Positions 1 to 16,731 of a DNA stretch of 64,000 bases are shown in pieces. The translations under genes and the position numbers were made by a program. This DNA comes from Zygnema circumcarinatum (taxonomy: Eukaryota; Streptophyta; Zygnematophyceae; Zygnematales; Zygnemataceae). The stretch spans positions 2,884,407 through 2,948,406 of the forward strand of contig CM074808.1 of NCBI GenBank assembly GCA_037447605.1, written 5' to 3'. The notes beneath the pieces are model-generated. The model saw only the letters and a program-made list of their open reading frames with translations, searched no databases and was not told where the DNA came from. Position 1 is the stretch's first letter, and each line of letters opens with the position of its first letter.

Positions 1-99
1 ACGAACCCTCCCGGGAAAAGTCCAACAGTTGAGGCAGTGTTTGGAAGGGTAAGCACTTTTGACAGGGAAATTTTAAACCCACAAAGACTGATTTCGTAC

Positions 100-3637
<3,538 letters not shown>

Positions 3638-3934
3638 AAGGGGGAGGAAGGAGACGGCGGAAACGGAGAGGGAGGGGAACCGCTCTCAGGGGACGTGCGT
3701 TATCTTACGAGCGGACGGTTTTTGCTTGTGGAGGACGTGTTGGGGACACTTGAAGAATGAAGGATGTTGCTCCTCCATGAGTGTTGCTGCTCTGTAGCTG
3801 CCAGCTCATGAGGGGGCAGCTGCCAATGCCGCTTACCGAGTTTTAAATCTCAGGATTTATGTATCTTTCAGAGCAATCTGAAGTTGAACAGCGGATGCAT
3901 GGGCGGGAGCTGAAGGCTGTTCGGGTACGTGGCC
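3638..3934. promoter_or_regulatory. Divergent intergenic region, RCA-like / RCC1
   Basis: Only about 300 bp separate the start codons of the minus-strand Rubisco-activase-like gene and the plus-strand RCC1 gene, so both 5' leaders and core promoters must fit here. I see no clear TATA box or known plant motif. Confidence 0.5.
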
Positions 3935-6900
3935 ATGGCAGAATTGGACAGAAGTTCGAAGAAAGGTAGGGAGGCTAGGAAAGGAGAAGTTAAGGTATGG
4001 AGCTGGGGAGCTGGAAGCAATGGCCAATTAGGATTAGGAACTTTGGAAGATAGATATGCTCCTGTGGAAGTACACGCTCTGCGAGGAATGCCGCTGGACC
4101 ATATCGCTTGTGGTGGGAGTCATGCACTAGCAACTAGAGGTGATTCCACCCACATGAAAGAAAGAAACTTTGAGGTATTGCATGAGGCTGTTGAAGCTCG
4201 GAAATTCGAGTTCCTTTAATGGAGTTGGGCTTCGTCTAGAAAGACTTCAGGGCGAGGCTTTGCTTTTCTCGATCAATGTTGAAGGTGAAATGTTTGACGT
4301 AGAAATTAGGATTTCTGTGATGGATAAAGAATCTGATAGCAACCAGTACAACAATCAATGTCGGGCTCACAAGTTTGCATTTCATAATCCTGTTAATCCT
4401 CCCTCGCTTTCTTCCGCTGCTGCAATTCATCTCTCACAGAAAAGAAGAAAAACAAAAGTCTCTGCCATACTTGAGAAGAGCGCTTAAAGTGAGCGTATTT
4501 GATGATTGCTAATCAAGGAGTTAATTGATTGGCAATTTAGGATTTGTCGGCCTGACATGTATATTATTTTGGACTGTCACCAATCTCAAGTTTATTCGGT
4601 GCTGGAAGTGGCTGGTCTCTCGTCATTTTCTTGCATTGCGAAACAGCATACTATACTACCCTTCAAGATTTGGTGTTGCATTCGCTCTTATTGAGTGCAT
4701 GTAGAGAGTTTTCAGCTGTGGAAGTGAACTCATGTCTACTTGTGGAAGTTGACGTTGTCTTATCATCGTCTTCCGCACAGATTTTTTCATCCCACCACCA
4801 TCCTTGGCATTATCACCTCAATAGAAGTTAAATATCTAAACATCTTCCTGGTTTTTGCAGAGGATGGCGCCGTACTGTCGTGGGGTTGGGGCCATGGAGG
4901 GGCTCTTGGCCATGGAGATGAAATGTCCTCAGCAGTGCCAAGGCCTATAATGGCGCTGAGGTGCGTCCGAATACGTCAAGCAGCAGCTGGATGGAATCAC
5001 TCCATCTTTGTGTCTGGTAATTTGGAGTGCCTGTTCAAAAGTTCCAGTGAGACATTGAAAGGAAGTAGAGTTAAGGTACTGTCCATCAATCTTGGCAAGG
5101 CTGGTGGTTAGTATGGAAATCCTTTTGCATTTGTTGCAAAAGAACGTTAGAGATGCTCCCGATGATTGCTAGTGCTTCTATCGATCCTTGCGTGGTGTGA
5201 ATCTCTAAGGAGCGAGAATGCCGTTTCTAATGTGGTTCTGCAGACATTGGAGGTGTATACGCGAGTGGTGAAGGTGCATTTGGGCAGTTGGGACTTGGGG
5301 ACTTCTGCAACCGGTGTTCCCCCTGCCACGTGGCAGCCTTAGAAGGCGTCCATGTGTCAGCCGTAGCTTGCGGCATGCGCCACACGTTAGCCCTGGCAAA
5401 AGGTGAGGGGTATTTTGTCAAGGCTAGGTCTTCCCCCTCCTTTGAGCTTGAATGGGCCTTCAGAATAAGCCCAACTTTTGTACCTTTTCATTTCATTGTT
5501 TTTGGGATGCCGGGAACTTAGCAATGGTAGAGAAGATGGCATTTCTTTCTGATCCATCTCCTGTTGTCCTGACAGAGGATGATGGCAGAACTGCTGTGTT
5601 CTCGTGGGGAGCCGGAAAGAGGGGGCAGCTGGCAGTGGAGGTTTCTACCTTAGTTGCTACCAAAGGGCAGATTTCGAGAATTTCAGCCCCACAGAGAGTT
5701 TCGCTTTTGGATGGAGTCTGTGTCGCCGCAGTGGTGGCAGGGGGCGATCACAGCGCTGCCATCACAGGTGACAGGTGGCAGCTCATTACGCCAAGTTGTG
5801 TGACATTTGTGCGACGAGGATTAAAAAAACACCAAATATGGATGTCAATTACTTTTTGCCTAGCGACTCTTCAGACTGTTTGAATAGTCTGGTTGTTAGA
5901 CGATGGTAAATGAACGATTTCTCAAGTGATCTATGTCAATCCTCATGGTGGGATTGATCACATTATGTACGATGGGATGTTGTAAAACCTTGTGCAGAGA
6001 GTGGGCAACTTTTCCTTTGGGGCAGAGGGTTTGCGGGTGGGGCTGACATTCTGTCACCGACTGTTGCGTCGAAGTCGCTGAAGTGCCGCCAAGTGGCACT
6101 TGGATGGAGCCATGGTTTGCTGCTTACAGGTCAGCCATGGTTGCCTTCTTCACGATTCTCAATCATTTAGATACTTAGTGTGCTCGCCAGTGCTTCAGAC
6201 CCGTATGATGAAAAAGCTCAGTTACTGCTGTATGGGCTGCTCGATGTGCGCTTGATGATGCGGTCGAAGTGGAAGTGCTTAAAGCACAAATTAGGATTTT
6301 CTTGTTCGTTTCTTTGTTGTGGTCGTAAAGCAGGGGCCGGAGCTGGGTTCTCTCTACTTCTCTACAGACCCTACTGCAAACCCAAGTCTGTTTATCATCT
6401 TCATCAGCAATTCTGCCATTCACACTCACTGTGCTTCGAACCGCTTGCTTTGCAGGAGGAGGCAAAGTTATGACTTGGGGAAGCAATCGATACGGACAGC
6501 TCGGGAGAAATCCCAACGAAGTCAAATTTCAGAATGTTTCAATGGAGTCCGATCATGGAACTGCACTGCAAGAGGTGGCGGAAACGACTGCAGTCGATCA
6601 AATTGTCACATCATCATTAGTCGACGAAGTAAGGACGGAAGCAGGGGCGTGGCCTGAAGTAGACCTTCGCCTCCTTTCTGTGGAAGCTCTGCTGGGAAGC
6701 TGTGTGGCATCTGTTGCTGCAGGAGCTGAGCATTCTATTGCGGTTCTTGGTATGTATTCCCGGAACATCTCTCTCGTCCAAGTCTCACCTTCCATCCACA
6801 CATGCATGTCTGTCTGTCGGCCTCTGTCTGTCTGTCCCCTTTCCCATGAATCCCATATGTCGTTCACGTACCTGTGTGTCATACCCTGCATGTTAGCTTT

Positions 6901-7213
6901 CGTGGGTCTTGAACAATCATTACAAGGAAACAGGGCGAATGCAGAACCCTTCCCCTCCCGTCCCTCCTTCAGTGATTGGGTCTATGAGAAGTGTCACAAT
7001 AAAATGATGATGTTTTTTGCTGCAGAGGGCGGAGAGGTGCTGTCGTGGGGCTGGGGCGAGCACGGCCAGCTCGGCACTGGGGACTCCGAGGACCGGGGGA
7101 CCCCGCAGCAGGTCCCGGTCCCTCTGCCGTCTCCTGCTGACATGGCAGCCGCTCAGAAAGGGATAAAAGTTGCATGTGGGAGTGGCTTTTGTGTCTTGTG
7201 GGGACGAGAGTGA
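3935..7213 (+). CDS. RCC1-repeat (beta-propeller) family protein
   Basis: Exons: 3935-4139, 4861-5016, 5244-5402, 5576-5767, 5998-6129, 6456-6749 and 7026-7213, giving 441 residues. Each exon carries roughly one RCC1 blade with the signature of a Trp-Gly motif, GQLGLG and a terminal GxxH (WSWGAGSNGQLGLGT, AAGWNHSI, ACGMRHTL, VAGGDHSA, LGWSHGL, AAGAEHSI, WGWGEHGQLGTGD), making a seven-bladed propeller. Proteins of this fold act as guanine-nucleotide-exchange factors, chromatin binders or, for UVR8, UV-B receptors. The GWRHT photoreceptor motifs of UVR8 are absent, so it is not called UVR8. The ATG at 3935 was preferred over an in-frame GTG six bases upstream. All six introns are phase 1. Exact partner and compartment cannot be told. 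Confidence 0.9.
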
Positions 7214-7642
7214 GGCCAGAAGGCGCCTTCCTTGCCTCTCTCTTTCTTTTTTTTTTTTTACTCTCTATATTGTGATGCGTAAAGTTACAGAAACTTGCGG
7301 CGGTGGATTTGTGTTTGCCCTACAGGTCGCAGCTGTCTAAATGGCACTGCAGCTGCACATAGAATAAATAGGCTACAAACTACCTTTGTCATTGTGTACA
7401 TACGAAAGTTACACGTAAATGGTTACCCTATTTATTTGGGAGACAATTCTCTTCCTTTCCAAAAAGAAAGAGAGGGAAAAATACCCATCTATTAGGTCTC
7501 CTGTGATGCGCCTGTTATATACACCACTCCCCATCATACCCTTTGTTCAAATCATAAGCAAGATCATGATTACCTTTTGAGGAAAAAAAATTGAAGAAAT
7601 CAACGCCACACATGTATGTAGCAGACATAAGTGTGCCTCGTT
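7214..7642. other. Convergent 3' region, no gene seen
   Basis: Tail-to-tail spacer between the RCC1 gene and the FUSC-type transporter gene. It is AT-rich with short T and A runs and presumably holds both 3' UTRs and poly(A) signals. No conserved reading frame was found. Confidence 0.6.
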
Positions 7643-10600
7643 CTAGGCCTCCGCTGTGCTCTTAAGCGGAACCGAGGCAGTCGCGTGTTGAAGCTCGGAG
7701 AGTTCGTTGAGGTCCAATGGCTGCTCCACCTGCAACAACATCGAGTTTTTCCATATTCAAAAAGTGGTCCCTCTCTCTCTCTTTGTCTCTCTCCTCCCCC
7801 CCTCTCCCCCTCCCCCGCTTTCTTCATAAGAGCTTTGAGGCGAAGTTATGGATGCTTGGCTTTCTGCTCTGTAAGGCAAGTTCATTAGATACGGTAACTG
7901 ACAAAGCCTGCCGGAAAACCTCCGGGTGGGACCCACCTGGAGCAGCTCCCCCACAGTGAACTCGAGCTCCTCCGTCTCCTCCATCAGGGCCTTCATGCTG
8001 CTCAGAAAGGAACATGAGCGTAAGGGAAGGGAGTCCAAACATCATGTTGAGGGGCTCTAAGGAAAATGTCGTGTCGTCAATTCAAGGGCCGCTTAGGGTT
8101 GTCTGCAACTGTTTCCGTACCTGAAGACGAGCGAATTGAATGACAGGACAACGACATTGTTAACGATTGCAGTTTCAGGATGCTCCCGTTTGTCGCGTAT
8201 CAGCACTGCGAGTAGCTCCTCGTATCTGCCTCCCTCCGGCCCACCCACATACACACCAGGAGATGAGGTTAACAAAGGCAGTCAGTACACTCACACTTGG
8301 TACCGCACACATTACCATTTCGTTTAAGTACAGAACGGGATCCATGCGTCTCACAGTCAGACCTTTTGCCTACTTATGGAGCAGACACCTACAAGCTTGA
8401 AAAAGCTTGTAAATTCAAGGATACGATTGAAGATAGTAGTGAAGCACTTGAGACTCAGTACTCATAACTAGTGATTCCGCTCACATACCTGTGCACAAAA
8501 TCTTGAAGCGCAGATGTACTATCCGACAAGTCTTGAACATTAGGTGGATCCAAACCGTCGAAATTGCGCCACCTCGAGCTCAGTCGCAGCAGCGGGTGAC
8601 TGTAGACTTCCTTTCTCCTCGAACCACTTTTTCCACGCAGTAGTGAAAATATTGTTTCTTGTTCAGCCAATGAGGCTGTATTGCTATGTGAATTGCCGCC
8701 CTCATCCTCTCTAATTTGCTCAAGATCTGGATCATGGGTTTGGTCGTTGCTGTCCTCGGCAGGCTTAGTACTCAGCTTTGGGATTTTGGAGTTCAGAGCA
8801 TCAAGTATTACGTCAAGCGAGCCCAACACGCTACCTTCAAGGGCTTGGAGAGGTTCCCTGCCAATAGAACGTCCCACAGAAATAGGTGAGTTTCCACAAA
8901 AAAGGTAGATAATAATCACTGCGCACGAATGATGTCGAACTGGATCACGGACGATACTAGCAAGTAGAATTTTAACGTCTGTCGAAATTGTAAGCTGTGA
9001 TGTAGTTGCGGACAGCACAGAGGTCACAGCTAATGAAGTAAGGAAAGGAAAGCTACTCGAAGTTGTTCCAATCGTTCTTCGGAATCGTTCTAAATTTACT
9101 GCTTTTCCTTGGCTGCAAAACAAGATCTAGTCTACCAAAGTATGGATCTGGAAGCCCTGAACATACCTTAATGGTCCAAGCAGCCGACTCATTTGGTCAT
9201 CGGACACGTCAGTAAGGGTTGCACGGAGACTGCAGTCCATGAAGTACTGAAAGAACATAAACCGAAGTGTTATCCAACGTGGGGCATAGGGCATTCGGCA
9301 ATTACAAGAAGTAAAAGTGAGTGTGAAGTGAGAGTGAGAGTGAGAGTTAGGGAGAGGCAGAGAGGGAAAGAGTGAGAGGAAGCGAGGGAGTTTCTACCAG
9401 CAATCGCAAGATGTGGCCCTGAGTTACCATTAGTCTGGTGTAGACCTGCACGATCAACCATCATGCACGTCAGAACATAACCTCCTAAACAAAGAAAAGA
9501 AGAAAAGTAGAAGACTACCAGACATCCTCAAACTAAAAAAAACCTTTCTGAATCCCTCTCATCCATTACGGAGCAAATAGTAGGGAAAGAATGGAAGAAA
9601 CTCATGAATGAGACAACACGGCTTACTGCTCGAAAACGTAAAAAAGGCCTCTTCATTTAAACAAAGACCTCATCTGCCTTATCCTATTCTCGCATTCCCT
9701 ATATCAGACATTTTTTCAGTGACCAGAAGGACCGGTGAAATTGGTTTTTTTGCAGACCACCGCTAGCCTCAAACGATTAACCATAGGAAGAGAACGATGG
9801 CGAAAAAAGGAGGTGGACCTGAATCTGATCAAAATACGACCATGTTGTAGTTATGTAGCGACCAGTACAAGTAGATGTTAGCCTACCACAGCGGGAAATG
9901 GAGGGTACCAGTAGTCCGGCTCAGCCAAAGCTTCGTTAGCTAAGACGTCCTGTACCCAACAGTGGACTTAAATTGACTGTTCAGTCCGCAAGTTCCCTCT
10001 TTCCACTCTCGCTCTCTCATTCTCTCTCTTCTTCTTATGATATCCCTAGTAAAAGAAATTGAAGCGAAAAAAAATGCTGTGAATTTAAACAACGGCATGC
10101 GGTGTAATGCAGGAGATGAGGTAGACAAATGCTGTTTTCTAAGCTGTACTGTAAAGTTGGTATACTGAAGCAGAGTGAAAGAAGCATTTTTCCCCAATGG
10201 GAAAAGACCCAAAAATGTGGGAGTGCGGTGCATGGAACGGCTGGAGGCAATGGCCATGATGGCAGTCCCACCTGGAGAGTGAGGCTGCGAGAAATGTCGG
10301 ATTCAAGTTTGACCACATCTTCCACCGCGTTTTTACGACACCTGCATGAATCACATGGAAGTTTACAGAGGAAGGTGGGGAGGAAGGAGAGACGGAGAGC
10401 GAGGACGAAAGAGCGAGGAAGAGAGGGCGAGTGAGGACAAGAATTAGGCTTCTCCGCATGTTCCACAGGGCACTCCATTCAACGAGAGAGTCCGGAGTTG
10501 AAAAAAAGGTACATGCCAGCTCCCCCGAATTCTATTGGACTTCATCCTTCAACCACCCGAATGTCTTCGCCAGTCGGTTTCAAGGCTTGTCCTCATTCTG

Positions 10601-13600
10601 AAGCTGACCTTTGGCACTCGTCGTCCATGTAGGACGCCACAATGGCGGCGGCACACGACCGGCAGGAGGAGAGGCACTGCTGAAGCTCTCCCCTCACGAG
10701 GTTCACAGCGCGCACGGGCCACACCATTATCTCCACTGTGATGAAGCACAGGATGCCCACACATGTCTGCCGGACAAAAGCATCAAGTTTGAAGATTATA
10801 AATGTGATGTTGGACCTATTTGGGCAACCTCTGTTGGCTGCAGTGCACCAACTTGCTTCCAAACCATATATGATTTCTCGTTTGGAGAAAGCTCCTTTTT
10901 GTGTTGCATTTACTGTGAACTAGCCAAGGTTTACGCTTTGACATGAGCGTTAACTTTGGTTAGAACGTGATTTCTCTCGCAGGCGATGACAGTGCTCTTT
11001 ACCCCACTCTCCCTTTCTTTTCACAGATATGGCTGCCTACACGAACCTGTGTAATACGCGACAGCGCATAGGTCTTGAAACCATCCCCTTGCCGCTGATA
11101 CCTGTTGAGCAGACAAGAGAGCACCCCTCTCACTGCCCCTTTCACTCAGAGGTACTCTCACTCCTTAGGCAGCAATAGACCCTGCAGTAGCAAAATAGAT
11201 GGAGAGGGGAAGAGAGGGGGCCATTTGCGAGGTCCCCACCCGAGCATGATGATGGGCGCAGTGAAGGCAGCCACCAGCCCCGCATAGCCATATGGTGAGC
11301 TGCGAGGCAGGCAGCAGACATTCCATGAGCGTTGCCGTTCAATAGGGAGAGGACATTGCATGCTAACAAACTTTGCAGAGCTTTCGCATCGTCATTCCAC
11401 ACTAGCAAGGAGGCAAAATCCTTCATGCATATGCTTATGCCGGTCGTCTGAAGCCGCTGCAGTGTGGGTGTTTGGCTGTTGTTGTGTGGATTCATGTAAA
11501 TGCATGGCAAGACGTTTCTTTATCGACTGTTATAGCTTCCCTCTCACCTGTGGCGGATGAAGGAGGCGAAGACCACCCAGGTAACCAGGGCGGAGGCTAA
11601 TGCCACATCGTTGTCGCGGGTCACAAGGAGCGCCAAGTACCCAAATATGGCCCCCATTACGGTGCCCTGGAAGAACCGAAGGAAGACTATTAAGGCAAAG
11701 GAGAGCAAAATAAGCAAGCGCTTATGCAAGGATGGAGGTCAAAGAGGACGATGCATTGAGAATCCCTAAAGAAGATGGACCTTTTGTTTCTCTGCCTATG
11801 CAGCGAAGGGATTTTAGGGCTTTGCGGAGACAAGTTTCCCTGAGAAGCCGCCATCAAAGGAGATAACTGGTTCTACTGATACTCACAGTCTATCCCTGAG
11901 ATTCCAAGGAGAATGAACGAGATCTTAGAGTTCACCTCAGGATAACGAACAAGTGAAACGCGAGCTCTTGTTGGCACATTTCTGAATCTATACAAAGAGA
12001 CCAAACTGCATGAAAACCTCCTTGGAGCCTTCATGCAAACATCGTCCTTAGGGTTTTAGAGCAGGACCTGCAGCCTCAGAAGTGCCAGCTTGAATGAGCC
12101 GCCCTGATATCCGGCAACCACCACAAAACTGCAGCACAGAAAGCAGCCGTAAATTCTAACAATTTTGATCATTCTTGATTTTTCAGTTTTTTTGTCTACT
12201 TTCCCTCATCGTTTTGGAAAATTTCTTTAATAATTTAAGGTTTATATGTACTCTCATCTCCACTTTCTAGTTCGTTACTTATGGATGCCATCCTAACCCA
12301 AAATTGCCACTTCATACCAAAGATGCAGCTTCGCTTACTTAAACACAGAGGTTAAATCAGCCGTCTGTTTGAAACCTTTACTGACAGGCTTTTTAAATTC
12401 CTCATTTCTCCTACTGTCAGGTTTTTTCGGGTTTCGGGAAATACGCGACAGTAACAGGCGCCCAGAAGCTGTCAACTACTGAAATCGCTCTCCCGGCCAG
12501 TGCTGCTGCCGACATTGCAAGGGCGATTTTGAATGAGCCCTGGAATAGACTCACGACCATTCACAAATTAGACCCTTTGGGGGCTTTTTGAAGTTACACG
12601 TCTTAACAAAGCCATTGCCTGAGCCATTCTCAGTATCTGCAGTTTTCCCACTCTGCTATGATGAACGTTAACATCTGTATCGCTGCAATTGTGCTCCGAC
12701 AGGAAGCTGAGCCAAATCAACTAACCAAGTCACCTTGATCTTTGCCGAGTCGATCTTCAACTTGAATTCCACCGGTGTTGTTATCATCTCACCGGAAGTC
12801 AGCAGCTTCCATATGAAGCTTTTCAGTTCCGTTGGCTCCTGCGGGTCGTCATGCGTATGGCTGCCTAAAGAGAGACCTTGGGATGCTCGGAGTGGGCTTG
12901 AAGGGGGAGAGTAAAGGCCCGACAGAGGCTGCTCGGGAACATGTGGTCGTAAGAAATTCTCAACAGAATCGACCGCATGGAGCGTAGTGGCTTGCTCAGA
13001 AGCACCTGCACTACGCTCAATCTCAGACCCCTTTAGCATTCTTAAGAGTCTTTTAGGCAGGCTTCTAGTAACTGAATATGAACACACTCAGCAGGGAACC
13101 TGCCTCTGCGTTTCTTCTGGGAACCGTCTTTTCGCAGCCCCCCCACAAGGCGGAGAAGCTCGCAAATGAAGCGGCGCGCATTGAAGAGGAAGAAATACGA
13201 TGCCATTAGACTGCAGAATAGAGCAGTTAGTTTTTAGAAGTTGTAGGGGGCAGAAAGCAATAGAGTGGAGGGATATAGGCTTCACATGCTGGACCCTGTC
13301 ATTCCCGCCCACCTTCTCTCTTTCATTTCTTTCTGGAAGGGCAAATACCTGGCAGTGTTTGACCTAGGTTGAGCCAAAAAATCGTCCCCTTCTTCCATAA
13401 TAATGGATCCTGCAAGTGCGTCTGAATTGTTCGTTTCGCCTTCAGGAGCGACGTGGTAATACGCAACTTCACGTGCCCTTCGGAGCGCCTCATTGAAAGC
13501 AACCAGAAGCTTCTTTCCTTTATCTACCAGATCCTTCGCTTGCACGGAGTCTGCAGTTTTTAATAGGAAACGACATATACGACGAAGTTTGAAAGGGTTG

Positions 13601-16600
13601 AAATTCGAGCGATTGAAGGACAGATACAGTGAAGTTAGAAAAGATAATGCATAAAATATAGAAAGAAGAAAAAAAAGAAAAAGATAAAAAAAAAAAAAAA
13701 AAAAAAGAAAAAGATAGTTTATAAAACATGGTCATTCTGAATTTTGTTATCTGAGGTGTTCACGATGGTGCTTCCATTCCAGGCTCCGTATGAACTAATT
13801 ACATATTTCTTTAATATCGACCTCGATATGAGAATGAATGATAATACCATCAAGAGTGCTTAGATCAAACAAGTACAAGAGCTATGTTAGATTTCAGGCT
13901 AAATCTACACTCAATTCAGAAGAACTAAGAAGGCCAATGCTTCATACCACAAGGCGTACTCAGGTTTTCCACAACCATCACGAGAGCTGCTTGTGCCTCC
14001 TGAAACCCAGCAGGCAACGAAGCACAATCGAATTGGCACATAACCCATCCGCAGATCAATGTATTGTGGTGAAACTTCTGCAAACAAAAATAAGCCTAAC
14101 GACCCTCCTTACCTCCCTCCCCACCCCTCCCTGCAGAATTTCTGACCTCCGCTAAGTCCCTGAGGGGTTCCTTGAGGAGGAGAATAAAGCTCCGTGGAGG
14201 CTCCGCCTTGGCTCCCTCCTCGAGCCCCAACTCCATGCCCTCGGCATGTCGAATCAGTCCATCCATGGCCTGCACAGCAAGACAAACAAAACTAACTAAA
14301 AAACTACCAAAGGTGAAGTCAAAGGCCGTGGGGGGTCTTTTTATTCTTCGAGCTCGTAAGATTGTTAAGGTTACAACAGCTATTCAACTTAAGGATCGGA
14401 TCGGCTTTCAAGGTTCGGCTTAGAAGTTTTGAGTACCTCTATGAGGCAGCCGAGAGCAGGCGAAGCTCCCCATGCCCCAAGCTCCCATTGAAGGTCCACT
14501 TGCCGCTCCTGCAGAGACGGACAAAATTGTACTAGTTTATGGCACCCTGCAGAAACTCTCTAACAGCCATCCCCGCGTTCAAATCATGATGCTTGTAAAA
14601 AGGCAATTTTACCGGGAGTATTATTTGCACCTTGAGGTCATTAAGACAAGACGTTGCCATTTTTGCCAATACTCGCGCATGGATGCGCGCAGAAGCGACT
14701 GTCCGCTTGTCCTCGGAACAGAATACGTCCTGGAAGATGAAGGAAATCACAGAGTGGCTTGAGTGTGTTTTTGCTTTTATTATGCACATCTCCTCCTCCT
14801 TCCAGCGCATATTGTACAACGATGCAGGCCTTACAAGCCATCTTGATGACAAGGACATGAGACGTCATCATCGGTTCTTTTTTCCTTGCAGATGATGATT
14901 TTCAGGAAATAAATGAGGACTAAAAACCGAGCAATGACGAAACCACAGAAAGAATTGGGCCTCTATTCAGTGAGAGTTTGCCCCCCCCTCCCAGCAGACC
15001 CACTTCAACCCTGGAAACTGCGGAGTGGACAAATGGAACCCACTGAGAAAACAGTCTCTGAACAAAATAAATTGGGAAGGAGATTTGGGATTGCAGATGT
15101 TATCATTCGCAGAAAAGGTCCGGTAGTAATCTGCTGCTCTTACAATAAGAGTATTGAAAAGGGCAGCCATTGAACGAGCTAAGCTGTGGGAGCTGCTCTG
15201 AACCTGCCACAGAATGTTCAACTCTGTCAATACATCCAGAAACGATTTCAAACAACAGTAGAGTACAGACATTTTTACTCATGTGCATCCAGAGTAAAGC
15301 AACGGTAATGCAGATGCTATTCGCATTGAATTTATTTAATCAACACAAACATTCTTGACGGACGGTACAGTTTTAAAACCCCGAGAAGTGTTCACGTTCG
15401 TCAAAAAGCATACCTCAGAAATTGCCAGTTGAGGCCAGGGGAGCATCATGGCCATCACAGAGCAGGCTGCGCCAAAAAGTGCGCTTCCACCCTGCAGCCC
15501 CAATGCAAAGGAGGTGTACACAGCGACCTGAAGCTCATGAAGCATCACAAAAGTTTGACCAACGCAGACATATCTTAAAATTCCAGTATTCGTTAGATAC
15601 AAAACCACCTGTTTCGCAGGTAGGGAGGTAAAGGCGTGAAAGAACATTGGAAAAAAGGAACGTACCAAACGCAACGGGAACAGAAGACTGAGTTCCGGAT
15701 TTGCAGCGAACTGCAAATACGAAATGGCACTCACAGCCAACGAGATCCTCTTCCCGAGCGCATGCACATTAGGGCTGCGGGAAAAGGCCAGGATCCTGAT
15801 TGTTAGGCGAGTTGGGCCTGTTGGGGATGTAGGGATACTGGGCTTGTAGGCAGCTGAAGCCATTGCAAAACATTTCATTTGGCGGTGCAAGCTTGGCAAT
15901 TTCAGCTTTTTTGGCGCTGGAAAGAAAGGAATAGGTTAATAGTAGGGAGGGAGCACATTTCCTGGGTTGTAAGGGAACAGGTGATGAGTGGAAGAAGGGA
16001 GGAGAGGGAAGAGATATTTTCTTGTGACTTAAAAGATAGGAAGAGGATTCTTTATTGAAGGGAGTTCATGGTACATGGAGTAGGCTTACTAGGAGAAGAC
16101 GAGGCTGACAACTGCCAGACAAGACATCATCGCTGCCACTGAAGGCCCAAAAATATGGCGAAAAAAGGTGGCAGTAGACTGTAGGTGCGTAGGAGCGAGG
16201 GAGAGACAGGAAAAGATAATTGTTAAAGTGCGAAGTGGAAGTTGTTTCTCTGACGACATGCAAGAACTCAGAGTAGATCCATTTCCTCCTCTCGTACTTC
16301 CCAGATTACGTGGACTGAAACTCTAGAGAAGAATGAAGCATTTAAGTGCCATTTGGTCTTCCGTTGGGATTACCGCGGCGATGACGGTTCCACATACGAC
16401 CATCCATGCGTTCCTCAGACCCCGTCCCAAACTCACATCTGTGGCTCCAAACGGCCGTCAAAGCGCAGTTGTTTTAGTTAGAGGCCGGTTCTACAAAAGA
16501 AAGTTTGAAGCATTTGAAAAGATTGGTGATCAAGAATGGCAACGTCTACATTAATGAGCGGAGCCTGCCTGTGATCAGTATGGCCATCACAGTCGAGAAA

Positions 16601-16731
16601 AAGGGAACCGCCATCCATTGGGAAGTCTGCCGAACAAGAATGAAAATGACTGAAAACAGTGCGGCAAGTCCGGTGCGAGCGGCCACGGTGCAGTGCCGAA
16701 TGAAGTTATCCCAATACACAGATTTCTTCAT
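7643..16731 (-). CDS. FUSC-family (aromatic acid exporter-like) membrane transporter
   Basis: Twenty-five exons (minus): 16731-16569, 16438-16374, 16178-16090, 15774-15666, 15527-15414, 15203-15144, 14729-14631, 14508-14437, 14269-14147, 14077-13960, 13550-13349, 13064-12734, 12539-12445, 12128-12068, 11666-11548, 11299-11240, 10815-10609, 10341-10272, 9949-9887, 9445-9398, 9246-9167, 8857-8489, 8225-8121, 7997-7937 and 7729-7643. They sum to 2970 nt, 989 residues, in one frame. The N-terminal hydrophobic module (about 1-180: MAVPFFSTVMAILIT, LGRGLRNAWMVVCGTVIAA, GKRISLA, MMLPWPQLAISE) and a second one (about 515-696: SFWAPVTVA, GTVMGAIFGYLALL, YGYAGLVAAFTAPIIML, GILCFITVEIMVWPVRA) flank soluble helical regions, as in plant FUSC / p-hydroxybenzoate-efflux-like proteins. 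Substrate is unknown; export of organic or aromatic acids is inferred from bacterial relatives. The first exon could begin after an AG just upstream of the ATG, so more 5' sequence is possible. Intron 1 needs a GC donor. Confidence 0.9.

Noticed and set aside
1-20. Possible next exon of the RCA-like gene at the left edge (reads PGRV in one frame)
   Set aside because: No AG acceptor in the required phase precedes it, so 1-99 is treated as intron.
3935-7213. UVR8 UV-B receptor
   Set aside because: The propeller fits but the GWRHT tryptophan motifs that sense UV-B are missing.
8858-9166. Extension of the FUSC exon upstream to about 9123 (open frame)
   Set aside because: The acceptor at 8858/8857 joins GPLR to EPLQALEGSV in phase, matching the family; the extra open frame is intron.
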